Part shown: positions 9,424-18,455 of the stretch, piece by piece | Layout of the letters: every line of letters begins with the position of its first letter | How positions within the stretch are numbered: the stretch's first letter is position 1 | Origin: CAYNVQ01 sp964400735 | Lineage (GTDB): Bacteria > Acidobacteriota > Aminicenantia > Aminicenantales > Aminicenantaceae | DNA length: 64,000 bases | Direction of reading: 5' to 3' | Assembly: GCA_964400735.1 (NCBI GenBank) | Contig: CAYNVQ010000003.1 | Coordinates: forward strand, 186,001 to 250,000 | Program-made: the position numbers and the translations under genes | Notes under the pieces: generated by a model | What the model was told of the DNA's origin: nothing | Databases searched by the model: none | Seen by the model: the letters and a program-made list of their open reading frames with translations, nothing else

Positions 9424-10337
9424 AACATAAGAGCAAAGACCACCTTATCCTTTTTTCTTTCGTGCTAGCGGTTTTGTTTCTCGGTCATTGCGGGATAGGA
9501 GGGAGGCTGGAGCTGGATCCGGCCAGCAGGGATTTTTATGAATACGCCCGCTTGATCATGACCGGGCAGGAGAAGGATATCTTCCGTATGCTTCCCGATA
9601 AGGAATCCAGGGAGGAATTCATCCAGGACTTCTGGGACAAGAGAGACCCTGATCCCTATACCGAAGAGAATGAGTTCAAAGACGAGTTTTTTGAACGGAT
9701 CGAGTATGCCAACAAGCATTTCATAGAGGGTATACCTGGTTGGAAAACAGACCGGGGGAGAATCTACATCTACCTGGGGCCTCCGGATAAGATCGAACAG
9801 CGGCCCTTTATCAACGACCCGAATGTCAAAGGCCTGATCTGGTGGGGCTACTACCGGTACCGGCTGGGCATCGAGTTTATAGACAGGAGGGGCGACGGAC
9901 AGTATGCCCTCAGCCGGCAGTCCGGGGCAGCGGGGGGACTGCTGGAAGTGATCGAAAAGGCCAAGTTCGGCCAGATATTCGATGATCAAGATGCCGTCGG
10001 GAAAGTCTATGCCGAATTCGAAGTCTTCTATATGCCCGCATCGAAAGAGATCGCTGTTTCCATACCGATAGAGTCGCTGTCCTTCGAGGCCGAAGCCGAT
10101 AGGCTTACTGCCGACTTTCGGTTCGAATTTTTTATCTATTCGAAGAAAGGACCGAAAACGGACCGCTTTATTAGAGAGAAAAGCTTCGAGACCACCGAGG
10201 AAAAAGCCCTGGAGCTGGAGCATGTAATCCTGACCTTTCCTTATGACCTCAAGCCGGGCGATTACTATTTCGACGTGGTGATGATCGTCAAACCGAAAAT
10301 CGGCAAAGTCCGAAAGATTTTTAAAATAAAGGTATAA
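9420..10337 (+). CDS. GWxTD-domain lipoprotein
   Basis: The start chosen is ATG 9420, which overlaps the upstream stop as ATGA and has AGAGGA upstream; an ATG 15 bases earlier lacks a site. The protein has 305 residues. The N-terminus MKHKSKDHLILFSFVLAVLF leads to a lipobox-like LGHCG, so it is probably a lipoprotein. The GWxTD motif is GWKTDRGRIYIYLGPPD. The segments EKDIFRMLPDKESREEFIQDF and FWDKRDPDPYTEENEFKDEF match the edge-truncated paralogue at 2-868. Coupling to the phosphatase-like/TPR gene and direct succession by a second GWxTD gene indicate a shared function at the cell envelope. The role of the GWxTD domain is not known. Confidence 0.88.
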   Translation: MKHKSKDHLILFSFVLAVLFLGHCGIGGRLELDPASRDFYEYARLIMTGQEKDIFRMLPDKESREEFIQDFWDKRDPDPYTEENEFKDEFFERIEYANKHFIEGIPGWKTDRGRIYIYLGPPDKIEQRPFINDPNVKGLIWWGYYRYRLGIEFIDRRGDGQYALSRQSGAAGGLLEVIEKAKFGQIFDDQDAVGKVYAEFEVFYMPASKEIAVSIPIESLSFEAEADRLTADFRFEFFIYSKKGPKTDRFIREKSFETTEEKALELEHVILTFPYDLKPGDYYFDVVMIVKPKIGKVRKIFKIKV

Positions 10338-10393
10338 AGGTGACAGGTTACTAAATTATTGAATCGATGGGAAAAGTAATAAGGATAGTGAAG

Positions 10394-12520
10394 ATGGAAA
10401 ACAAGCTGTTTCGAGCATCCCTCATATTTCTCTTCTGTGCTTCCCTTCTTTTTCCGGGTCAAAAAATGAATGAAAAAGACCTGAATCCCAGATATCAGGA
10501 ATGGCTGAAGCTGGTGAGCTATATCATCCGCCCTGAGGAGAGAGATGTGTTCTTTCGTTTGACTAATGACCGCGAACGGGACCTTTTCATCGAAACCTTC
10601 TGGAAGCAGCGGGATCCCACTCCGGGTACTCCTCAGAACGAATTCAAAGACGAGCACACACGCCGGTTTGCCCATGCCAACCGGTTCTACGGCCGGAATA
10701 CGCCCCGGGAAGGCTGGATGACAGATCAGGGGCGGGTGTACATCATATTGGGCGAACCCGTCAGCAAAGAAATCTTCGAGACCAGCGGAATCTATCCGGC
10801 CGAGGTGTGGACCTACTACGGAGATAAAACCAAAGGACTACCCACCCAGTTCAACCTCGTTTTTTTTCAAAGATCCGGCTCTGGAGAGTACAAGCTGTAC
10901 AATCCGACATCAGACGGCCCGGCTGCCCTTATCATCGATAAACAAGGGCTAGATCTGACCAATTATCAACAGCTCTACCAAAAAATCTTCGAGCTGGCCC
11001 CAACGCTGGCCGGCCCCTCCATCTCTCTAATTCCGGGTCAAAGGTCATACAACTATATACCCTCTCCCAGGGAAAATATCATTCTTGCCGATATCTTCGA
11101 ATCGCCCAAAAAAAATATCAGCTCCACCTACGCCACCCACTTTCTCAATTATAAAGGGGTAGTCAGCACAGACTATTTAACCAACTATGTGGAAAGCCAT
11201 ACAGATGTGGCTCTGATACAAGACCCCATCCTGAACATCAATTTCCTGCATTTCTCCATAAGCCCCTCCCGAGTCTCGATCGATTACTTCAATCCGAAAG
11301 ACCAGTATTACTGCAACTACCAGCTCGATGTAAGCGTGCGAAAAGAAGAAAATCTCATCTTCCAGTATTCCAAGGATTTCCCTCTTTACTTCGATCCAGA
11401 TAAGGTGGACATGATCAAGGCCAAAGGAATCTCCATTCAGGATTCTTTTCCTCTAATTGAAGGGACCTTCCAGATGAGCATTCTCATCCGGAACTCTGTG
11501 GGAAAAGAATTCAGTGTGTCTGAGCGGGAAATACTGGTCCCTGCACCGACCGGAACGCCAGAACTGATCAAACCGGTTGTCGGCTATGGGCTCCAAGATT
11601 ATCCTCCTCATCTGCATGTTCCGTTCAAGGTAATGGACAAACAGTTGTTGATCGATCCCAAAAACACCATCTCTCTTTCCGAAGAAATCGCCTTCTTTTT
11701 TTCGGTGATGAATGTCTCCAAAGATCTTTGGGAGAGGGGGAGAATCGAGGTTTCCGTAAAAGGACTCCGGGAGAAGGAACCTTCCCAAAAAACGTTCACC
11801 ATAGATTTGAAAGATCATCCTTTCCATCAGATCATCGGGATAAATTATTCCTTCGAGGCCCATGATCTATCCCCTGATTATTACGAGTTGAAACTGTCGA
11901 TGAAAGACGAAGAAGGAGCGACGCTGGACGAGAAGACGGCCAACTTCATCATTTCTCCTGCCGAGGGTATCCCTCATCCCGTGACTATGACCAAATCCTT
12001 TCCTCTCGCCAACTACTACCTATTCGTTTATTCTCTGGCCAGTCAGTATGACCGGTCCAATGAGCCGGAGAAAGCCCAGGCCTATTATGAAAAGGCCTTT
12101 TCCCTGAGGCCGGATTATTATCCGGGTGTTATCGAGTACGCCACCTTTCTCCAGAAGATCAAGAAGTTCGAAAGGAGTCTTCCCCTGATAGAAAATTTCA
12201 AGGAGGTTGAAGACCTGAAATTCGAATATTATCTGCTTAAAGGAAAAGCTTATATGGGAATGGAGAAATATTTTACGGCCATAGAGAATTTTTTGGAGGG
12301 AAACAAGATCTACGACAGCGATACCCGGCTGCTCAACTCCCTCGGCTTTTCCTTCTACAAGACCGGAGACGGACAGAGAGCACTGGAAGTGCTTCGCTCC
12401 TCATTGAAACTGAATCCAGAACAGGAAGAGGTGAAGGCCATGATCCAGGCGATCGAAAAAGAGAAGCATGAGGTGGAGAATTCGGCCGGCCTGTATCTGG
12501 ATTCGGCGAAAGCGAGATAG
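10394..12520 (+). CDS. GWxTD-domain protein with C-terminal TPRs
   Basis: ATG 10394 is preferred over 10367 because AAGGA lies just upstream and it gives a standard signal peptide (MENKLFRASLIFLFCASLLF). The product is 708 residues. Residues about 25-135 hold the GWxTD region: RDVFFRLTNDRERDLFIETF, FWKQRDPTPGTPQNEFKDEH and GWMTDQGRVYIILGEP. A large beta-rich middle follows, and the C-terminal 200 residues contain TPRs (YYEKAFSLRPDYYPGVIEYA, LLNSLGFSFYKTGDGQRALE). The gene is larger than the neighbouring lipoproteins and combines the two recurring parts of this block (GWxTD and TPR) in one chain, which supports a physical link between them. Confidence 0.87.
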   Translation: MENKLFRASLIFLFCASLLFPGQKMNEKDLNPRYQEWLKLVSYIIRPEERDVFFRLTNDRERDLFIETFWKQRDPTPGTPQNEFKDEHTRRFAHANRFYGRNTPREGWMTDQGRVYIILGEPVSKEIFETSGIYPAEVWTYYGDKTKGLPTQFNLVFFQRSGSGEYKLYNPTSDGPAALIIDKQGLDLTNYQQLYQKIFELAPTLAGPSISLIPGQRSYNYIPSPRENIILADIFESPKKNISSTYATHFLNYKGVVSTDYLTNYVESHTDVALIQDPILNINFLHFSISPSRVSIDYFNPKDQYYCNYQLDVSVRKEENLIFQYSKDFPLYFDPDKVDMIKAKGISIQDSFPLIEGTFQMSILIRNSVGKEFSVSEREILVPAPTGTPELIKPVVGYGLQDYPPHLHVPFKVMDKQLLIDPKNTISLSEEIAFFFSVMNVSKDLWERGRIEVSVKGLREKEPSQKTFTIDLKDHPFHQIIGINYSFEAHDLSPDYYELKLSMKDEEGATLDEKTANFIISPAEGIPHPVTMTKSFPLANYYLFVYSLASQYDRSNEPEKAQAYYEKAFSLRPDYYPGVIEYATFLQKIKKFERSLPLIENFKEVEDLKFEYYLLKGKAYMGMEKYFTAIENFLEGNKIYDSDTRLLNSLGFSFYKTGDGQRALEVLRSSLKLNPEQEEVKAMIQAIEKEKHEVENSAGLYLDSAKAR

Positions 12521-12581
12521 ATTTTCATTTTGTCGATGATAATGACAGCAAAGACAGATTAGATCGAGAATGGAGGATTGT

Positions 12582-13460
12582 ATGAAAAAAATCGGATGGA
12601 AAGAAATTTTTGCTGGGACGGTTTTGCTTTTAGCCGTCGCTTTTTATGCTTTGGCCAAAGAGAAGCCCGTCCAGAGCATTTGGGCTGCTTCGCCGATCGC
12701 CATGGATGGAAGTATCAACGACTGGGAAGGCGATCCTTTCAACATGGAGAAAAAGGTCAAGGTGGAATATGCTTTCCGGAACGATGCCGATACCCTGTAT
12801 GTCTTTTTTAAATTCAATGATTTTAAATACCTGAGTTCCATCGAGATCACCGGAATGACACTCTGGATCGACCCTGCGGGAAAAAAGGATAAGGGTCTGG
12901 GCATCAACTTCACCAAAAAAAAGATCTCTGCGGATGAATACATTGCCATTTTGGAGAGACAGCAGGGACCTCTCAGCGACGAGCAAAAAGAAAGCGTGCG
13001 CGCCAGCGAATTCTATTTTATCAGCCAGGCCCAGGCAGTGGACAAGAAAGGGAATCCTCTGGAACAGGAGGCAGGAAATGACGCGATCAGAGGAGCTGCT
13101 TATAATGTATCCATCGGGCAGGAGGCGGTTACCTACGAGTTCAAAGTGCCGTTTAAAAACTTGACCGCAGCCCTAGTGGGGGCCGAATCGGAACCGGGTG
13201 AAGTTGTCGGGATCGGCTTTGAATGGGGCGGCCTGACCGATAAAATGAGAGAAGACTTCATGAAAGGAAGTGCCGGTGGAGGCTCGGGTGCGATGGGGAT
13301 ATCCGAAGGCGGGAGAGGCGGAGGCGGCGGCCAGAGCGTAGGATTCGATGGTGCCTCGCCCGAAGGTTTGACCGCCTTGCGGAAAATGACCAAAAAATAC
13401 TCTTTCTGGACCACCGTGCAACTGGCCAAGGGCCAGCAAAAAGTGTCGGCTCAAAATTAG
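12582..13460 (+). CDS. Secreted CBM9/DOMON-like protein with glycine-rich linker
   Basis: ATG 12582 is chosen because GGAGG lies 5 bases before it; the ATG at 12570 would make that site part of the gene. The product is 292 residues. After a signal peptide (MKKIGWKEIFAGTVLLLAVA) the region AASPIAMDGSINDWEG and YAFRNDADTLYVFFKFND resembles the carbohydrate-binding family 9 / DOMON-like beta-sandwich, with WIDPAGKKDKGLGINF as a later strand pair. A low-complexity Gly/Ser stretch occurs near residues 225-255. The domain family often binds sugars or haem; no ligand can be assigned. It lies inside the run of phosphatase-like and GWxTD genes and probably shares their transcript. Confidence 0.72.
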   Translation: MKKIGWKEIFAGTVLLLAVAFYALAKEKPVQSIWAASPIAMDGSINDWEGDPFNMEKKVKVEYAFRNDADTLYVFFKFNDFKYLSSIEITGMTLWIDPAGKKDKGLGINFTKKKISADEYIAILERQQGPLSDEQKESVRASEFYFISQAQAVDKKGNPLEQEAGNDAIRGAAYNVSIGQEAVTYEFKVPFKNLTAALVGAESEPGEVVGIGFEWGGLTDKMREDFMKGSAGGGSGAMGISEGGRGGGGGQSVGFDGASPEGLTALRKMTKKYSFWTTVQLAKGQQKVSAQN

Positions 13461-13540
13461 ACACAAGCCTCGAGCCTACGGACATCTTATTCAATGATGG
13501 ACTACCTATCGGTGAGTCCGGCGAGGGATAAAATAGAGGG

Positions 13541-16003
13541 ATGATGAAAAAGATTTTTTTTCTGGCAGGCCTTGTAGCGGCTGCAATCGTCTTGGTGGCA
13601 GGACTATCGTCATGCCAGACGAAAAAGCCGATCAAAGCCGCGGGCATGAACCTTCTGGTCATAACTCTCGATACCACGAGGGCGGACCGCATCGGAGCCT
13701 ACGGGTATGATAAGGCCCGAACTCCCAATCTGGATAATCTCGCCCTCAGCGGGATCATGTTCGAGAATGGCTACACCCCGGTTCCTGTGACGCTCCCTGC
13801 CCACTGTACGATTTTCACAGGACGCTATCCCCTTGGCCACCGAGTTCGCGATAATGGAACCTTTTTCTTGGACGAGAGTCAAACCACCTTGGCCGAGATG
13901 ATGCGCGACAATGGATACGACACATATGCGGTTATCGCCGCCTTCGTCCTGCTTTCGAAATTCGGGCTCGATCAAGGATTTTCCGTCTATGATGACTCCT
14001 TGGATGCAGGCGAACTCCTCCACAATTTTTACTCCGAGATCACAGCCGATAGGGTCTATGATAAATTCCACCGCTGGTTCGCCAAAAGGCGGGAGGAGAA
14101 ATTCTTCGCCTGGGTCCATTTCTACGACCCCCATGCACCCTACACGCCGCCGGATGCTTTCAGGAGGGGTACTAGCCTCAGCGATCTGTACGATGGAGAA
14201 GTGGCATTTACGGATATGTATGTCGGAAAGGTCATCGAAGACCTGAAAGACAAAGGAATTCTGGAGAGCACACTGGTGGTCATCGCCGGAGACCACGGCG
14301 AAGCCTTCGGTGAACATCGGGAATACGGGCATTCCGTGTTCTGTTATGAGGAAAACCTCAGGGTTCCCTTGATCTTTTATAATCCCCAACTTTTTCCTGA
14401 AGGATTATCGGTTAAAAGCCGGGTCAACCTCATCGATATCTTACCCACCCTCCTCGAAATGTATGGGATGAATGTCTCTGCTGAAGTTCAGGGAAAGAGT
14501 TTGGCCTCGATGCTGGAAGGCAAAGAGGAAAGGACAGAGAGGACCTTTTATGTGGAGAGCATGTATGGAAAAGAATCCCTGGGCTGGGCGCCCCTGACTG
14601 GAATTATCGACGGGCCATTCAAATACATTTCCCTCCCTGAGCCCGAGCTTTACGATCTTTCGACCGACCCGCAGGAAAAAAACAATTTGTTCGCTCGAGA
14701 GACGAATACGGCCAGGGCCCTGGATGAAAAATTGAAAAGCTACATGCTGGAGTATTCTGCCCCGGATCGTGATTCAAGACGGGAGCTGTCGGCCGAGGAC
14801 CGGAGACGCCTGGAATCTTTGGGATACATCTCTTCCTTTTCGGGACAATCGGGGAAGGCCCTGGATCCCAAACAGGGGATTCTCCTGCAGGAGGGATTCA
14901 ATGCGGTCAATGACGAAATCGATAAGGGAAACCTGGATGCTGCCGAAGCGGAACTCCGGAATATCGCCTCCAGGTATCCGGAAATCAAAATGCCGCAGTA
15001 TAATGAACTGCTGGCCAAAGTCTATGAGCTGAAATCCGATCCAGCGGCCGTGGTTGAAACCTGGAAGGAAGCCGTGGATGCCTTTCCCAGAAACAGCCAG
15101 TTCAAAGCCACTCTGGGATTCAAGCTGTTTCAATCGGGGAGATTGGAGGAGGCCGAGGAATTGGGCCGCCGGATCATCGATGCCGACGATAAGTCCTCTC
15201 AGGGTTTTATCCTTCTGGGGAGTATCGAGGAAGAAAGACACAATAAGGAGAAGGCTCTGGAATATTTCGAAAAAGCAGCACGTCTCGAGCCGAACAATGT
15301 GCAGTTGAAGATAAGTTTGGCCCGCTCTCTAGCCGGAACCGGCCAGCAGGAAAAAGCCCTGGGTATTTGCCAGGAAATTCTGGATGATGAGACCATCACC
15401 GACAATCCGAAAAATGCAGAGGTTCTCTCCAGCATAGGGATTTTGCTGACCGAGATTAACCGTCTCGACCAAGCCTTAAAGGTATTAAAACAAGCCTCTT
15501 CCATGGACGAGTCAAACCCGCTGGCATGGAATTATTTGGGGGTAGTATTTTACAGAAAAAACGATTTTGACCAGGCTCTTCGGGCTTACCAGAAAGCTGT
15601 GGAGCTCGATCCTCAATTCGCCTCCGCCTTCAACAATTTGGGTGCCCTCTATTTGAGGCAGTTCCTTGACCAAAAGAATCCTTCCTTGATGGCCCAGGCG
15701 ATAGATGCCTTCAATCGCGCCTTAGAGAACGATCCCAAGCTGGCTTCGGCCTATAACGGCCGAGCCTCGGCCTTCAAGTTCAGCAACCGGGTGAACGAAG
15801 CCATCCGGGATTGGGAGAGAGCGCTCGAGATTCAGCCCGATTTTATAGATGTCTACTTCAACCTGGGAATCACCTATCTCCAAGCGGGCAATAAATCAGA
15901 AGCATTGCGCCTCCTCAATCGATGCAAAGAAAAATTTTACGACCGTCTACCTCCCTCCGAAAAGGGCCGCCTCGACCGCCTGATTGCCGAGGCTACTCAA
16001 TAA
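13541..16003 (+). CDS. Alkaline-phosphatase-superfamily (sulfatase-like) lipoprotein fused to TPRs, copy 3
   Basis: An 820-residue protein. Two ATGs lie in a row (13541, 13544) after AGAGGG; either may be used. The signal sequence ends in a lipobox (GLSSC, Cys25), so unlike copies 1 and 2 this one is lipid-anchored. The catalytic half has Asp44 in ITLDTTRADRIGAYG, Thr84 in TLPAHCTIFTG at the position of the sulfatase formylglycine residue, WVHFYDPHAPYTPP, and GDHGEAFGEHREYGH as the metal site. The TPR half runs from about 440 to the end and is longer than in the other copies (about nine units). It is more distant from copies 1 and 2 than they are from each other. Biochemical activity is unknown. 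Confidence 0.88.
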   Translation: MMKKIFFLAGLVAAAIVLVAGLSSCQTKKPIKAAGMNLLVITLDTTRADRIGAYGYDKARTPNLDNLALSGIMFENGYTPVPVTLPAHCTIFTGRYPLGHRVRDNGTFFLDESQTTLAEMMRDNGYDTYAVIAAFVLLSKFGLDQGFSVYDDSLDAGELLHNFYSEITADRVYDKFHRWFAKRREEKFFAWVHFYDPHAPYTPPDAFRRGTSLSDLYDGEVAFTDMYVGKVIEDLKDKGILESTLVVIAGDHGEAFGEHREYGHSVFCYEENLRVPLIFYNPQLFPEGLSVKSRVNLIDILPTLLEMYGMNVSAEVQGKSLASMLEGKEERTERTFYVESMYGKESLGWAPLTGIIDGPFKYISLPEPELYDLSTDPQEKNNLFARETNTARALDEKLKSYMLEYSAPDRDSRRELSAEDRRRLESLGYISSFSGQSGKALDPKQGILLQEGFNAVNDEIDKGNLDAAEAELRNIASRYPEIKMPQYNELLAKVYELKSDPAAVVETWKEAVDAFPRNSQFKATLGFKLFQSGRLEEAEELGRRIIDADDKSSQGFILLGSIEEERHNKEKALEYFEKAARLEPNNVQLKISLARSLAGTGQQEKALGICQEILDDETITDNPKNAEVLSSIGILLTEINRLDQALKVLKQASSMDESNPLAWNYLGVVFYRKNDFDQALRAYQKAVELDPQFASAFNNLGALYLRQFLDQKNPSLMAQAIDAFNRALENDPKLASAYNGRASAFKFSNRVNEAIRDWERALEIQPDFIDVYFNLGITYLQAGNKSEALRLLNRCKEKFYDRLPPSEKGRLDRLIAEATQ

Positions 16004-16054
16004 TACAAATTCAATCGTAATTTGGATTCGTGGTACAATAGATCGCGCAGACGA

Positions 16055-18172
16055 ATGGGAGCAAAGATACATGTATGCATAAGGAGAGACGAGTCTTTCT
16101 TTTTTCGTCCGACAGTTCAAAAAATATGGCTGCTCGCTTTTTTGTTTATCCTTTTTGTCGGCCTTCTCCTTTCCTCTGCTAAGAGCGACCAGGAAGCTCT
16201 TCAGCAGGAAGTCACGGTCACTGTTAAGCTGGTCCAGATCTATGTGACGGATAAGGATGGGGATCCGGTAACCGATTTGACCCAGTCAGATTTTGAGCTC
16301 TTTGACAACGGCAAGCCCGTTAAGATCACGGAATTCGAGAAGCATATCCTCTCTCTACCGGGCGAAAAATCTGATGAAGATATTCAAATGGAAAAAACAA
16401 CCGAGGTCCCGCAGCCTCCTCCTCTCCTGACCCGGAAGTTTCTTCTTTTCTTTGATTTTGCCTTTAACGATGGGCAGGGTATTCTGAAGGCCAAAGAGGC
16501 TGCCCTGCATTTCATGGATTCTCAGGTCCATCCGGAGGACGAGATCGGAGTCATGTCCTATAATGTGTTCAATGGATTGACTCTCCATGAGTACTTCACG
16601 GTCGAACACGATAAGGCTCGCGAAGTTATCGAGAATTTTGGCATAAAAGAGGCGAGAGGAAGGGCCGAGAATTTTGCCAAAGATAACTGGTCAGAGCTTA
16701 GGTATGAGGGCCAAGATGGAGGAAGCAGCACTTCGGTGGGTGGTGCAGATGGGATCCTCGATGCGGCGTCTGGGCAGATCTATAAGATTCAGGTTAGAAA
16801 TTTTGCCAAGAAAATGGGAGATCTGGCCAAGGCCCTCCGTTACATTCCCGGCACCAAGCAGATCGTCCTTTTTTCCGGAGGCGTGGCCAATATAATCTTA
16901 TACGGGGAACACATGCCTAAAATGACGGGAGGAGTTACGTCGGTTAGCCCTGCTCCCCTGAAAACCGGAGATGCCGTTCTGCGTGATATATACGAGACTA
17001 TGTGCAAAGAACTGGCTGCATCCAACAGCCTGGTGTATCCGGTAAACACAGCAGGAAAAATCGTGTCCCATTTCCGATCCAGAGACTCGATGGGTGATTT
17101 CTCTCTGAGAACAATGGCCCAGCTTTCAGGAGGTAATTATTTCGACAACATATCTGGCTATGAGGATGCAATCGAGAAAATCCAAAACATCACCAGCTCT
17201 TTTTATGTGCTGGGTTATTATATCGACGAAAAATGGGATGGAAAATATCACAGGCTCAAAGTCAAGGTCAAACGCAAAGGATGCCAGATCTTCGGACAGC
17301 AGGGTTATTTCAATCCCGAGCCATTCTCGAAATATTCGAAAATAGAAAAGATGCTCCATCTCATCGACCTGTCTTTGAGTGAAAAACCACTGCTTCAAGA
17401 ACCGCTCTATTTTTCTTCCATCGCCCTTCCTTTTGATCAATATCAAGAAGCCAATTGTGTGGCAATTGCCAAGATCCCCGCGGACAAAATAGAAGACATC
17501 CTAGGAGAAGAAATGGAAGTGGTCACCCTGTTCTTCGATAAAGACAAAAACATCGCCGATATGCAGAAGAGAGAAACTCGTTCTTCAAGATTGACTCAAG
17601 ACGATGTCTATTTTTATTCCTTTTCTTCTCTGGATCCGGGTGATTATGACTGTCGGGTGGTGATTCGAAACATGAAAACGGGCCAGGGAGCAGTGGCGGC
17701 TTCTTCAATCGCCATTCCCGAGAGGCCTGATTCCGGGTTGATGCTCTATCCTCCTCTGCTTTTAGTTGAAAAAGGGAATGCCTCTTATTTGAACGGGACA
17801 GAAAAAAAGGGGGGAGAGGATGATACCTCTTTAGCGGAAGTCTATCCCTTTGATTCGAGCCGGTACATTCCGTTGATAAAGGATTTGGACAAGGATACAG
17901 CCAATATACAAGCGGCGGTGAGATGTTCGGTTTTTGGCCTGGATGATCCGGAGATCAAAATTCAGGCCTATCTCACACAGCCTTCCTCGGGTGAAAAAAT
18001 TCCCTTGGAAACCACCATTCTTGGCCAATCCAAAGAGCAAAATATCTGGCAGTGGCTGATTGAATTTCCGGTCGCCGACCTAACGCCCAGAAAGTACATC
18101 CTTCATTTATCCGCCGAAGAAGCGAATACAGAAAAACAGTCCTCCGCCAGTGCTGACTTTGTCATCAGATAG
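16055..18172 (+). CDS. VWFA-domain protein of the Acidobacteria type
   Basis: The start is uncertain: ATG 16055 gives 705 residues with a hydrophobic segment (WLLAFLFILFVGLLLSS) near residues 27-45; a TTG at 16022 is also in frame. The N-terminal beta domain VTVTVKLVQIYVTDKDGDPV, followed by LTQSDFELFDNGKP, is the hallmark of the Acidobacteria VWFA-related family. A von Willebrand A fold follows, beginning KFLLFFDFAFNDG and extending through PGTKQIVLFSGG and SFYVLGYYIDEKWDG. The metal-binding DxSxS is degenerate (DFAFN), so metal-dependent adhesion may be lost. The C-terminal third is beta-rich (PGDYDCRVVIRNMKTG). It lies 51 nt after the copy-3 phosphatase-like gene and probably closes the operon. 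Confidence 0.82.
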   Translation: MGAKIHVCIRRDESFFFRPTVQKIWLLAFLFILFVGLLLSSAKSDQEALQQEVTVTVKLVQIYVTDKDGDPVTDLTQSDFELFDNGKPVKITEFEKHILSLPGEKSDEDIQMEKTTEVPQPPPLLTRKFLLFFDFAFNDGQGILKAKEAALHFMDSQVHPEDEIGVMSYNVFNGLTLHEYFTVEHDKAREVIENFGIKEARGRAENFAKDNWSELRYEGQDGGSSTSVGGADGILDAASGQIYKIQVRNFAKKMGDLAKALRYIPGTKQIVLFSGGVANIILYGEHMPKMTGGVTSVSPAPLKTGDAVLRDIYETMCKELAASNSLVYPVNTAGKIVSHFRSRDSMGDFSLRTMAQLSGGNYFDNISGYEDAIEKIQNITSSFYVLGYYIDEKWDGKYHRLKVKVKRKGCQIFGQQGYFNPEPFSKYSKIEKMLHLIDLSLSEKPLLQEPLYFSSIALPFDQYQEANCVAIAKIPADKIEDILGEEMEVVTLFFDKDKNIADMQKRETRSSRLTQDDVYFYSFSSLDPGDYDCRVVIRNMKTGQGAVAASSIAIPERPDSGLMLYPPLLLVEKGNASYLNGTEKKGGEDDTSLAEVYPFDSSRYIPLIKDLDKDTANIQAAVRCSVFGLDDPEIKIQAYLTQPSSGEKIPLETTILGQSKEQNIWQWLIEFPVADLTPRKYILHLSAEEANTEKQSSASADFVIR

Positions 18173-18295
18173 TTCCTTGCCACTTTCGCCACTCTAATTT
18201 CATTAGGTCTCTTCCATTTTATCTCGCTCATCCCAAAAAAATTGAAATCAAATATGTCCGCATGAAGGAAAACCATCTCATTCCCTTCCTTTGGA

Positions 18296-18324
18296 TTGAC
18301 CGCTACATTTTTCTGTGATATGAG
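18296..18324 (+). promoter_or_regulatory. Candidate sigma70 promoter for 18456-22093
   Basis: TTGACC (18296-18301) and TATGAG (18319-18324) with 17 bp between them, inside the 283-bp gap after the VWFA gene. A predicted leader of about 125 nt precedes the AAGGAGG ribosome-binding site near 18440. Confidence 0.45.
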
Positions 18325-18455
18325 AATAATCTCAGCGTTCGGCTAAGGAAAATAGATACAATTGAAAAAATTCTCATTAACTCGTTTCTTTATAAATTCA
18401 GCAAAGGGAGACATTCAAGGTGGAGCAGTAAAGTTATCTGAAGGAGGTTAGGGGG

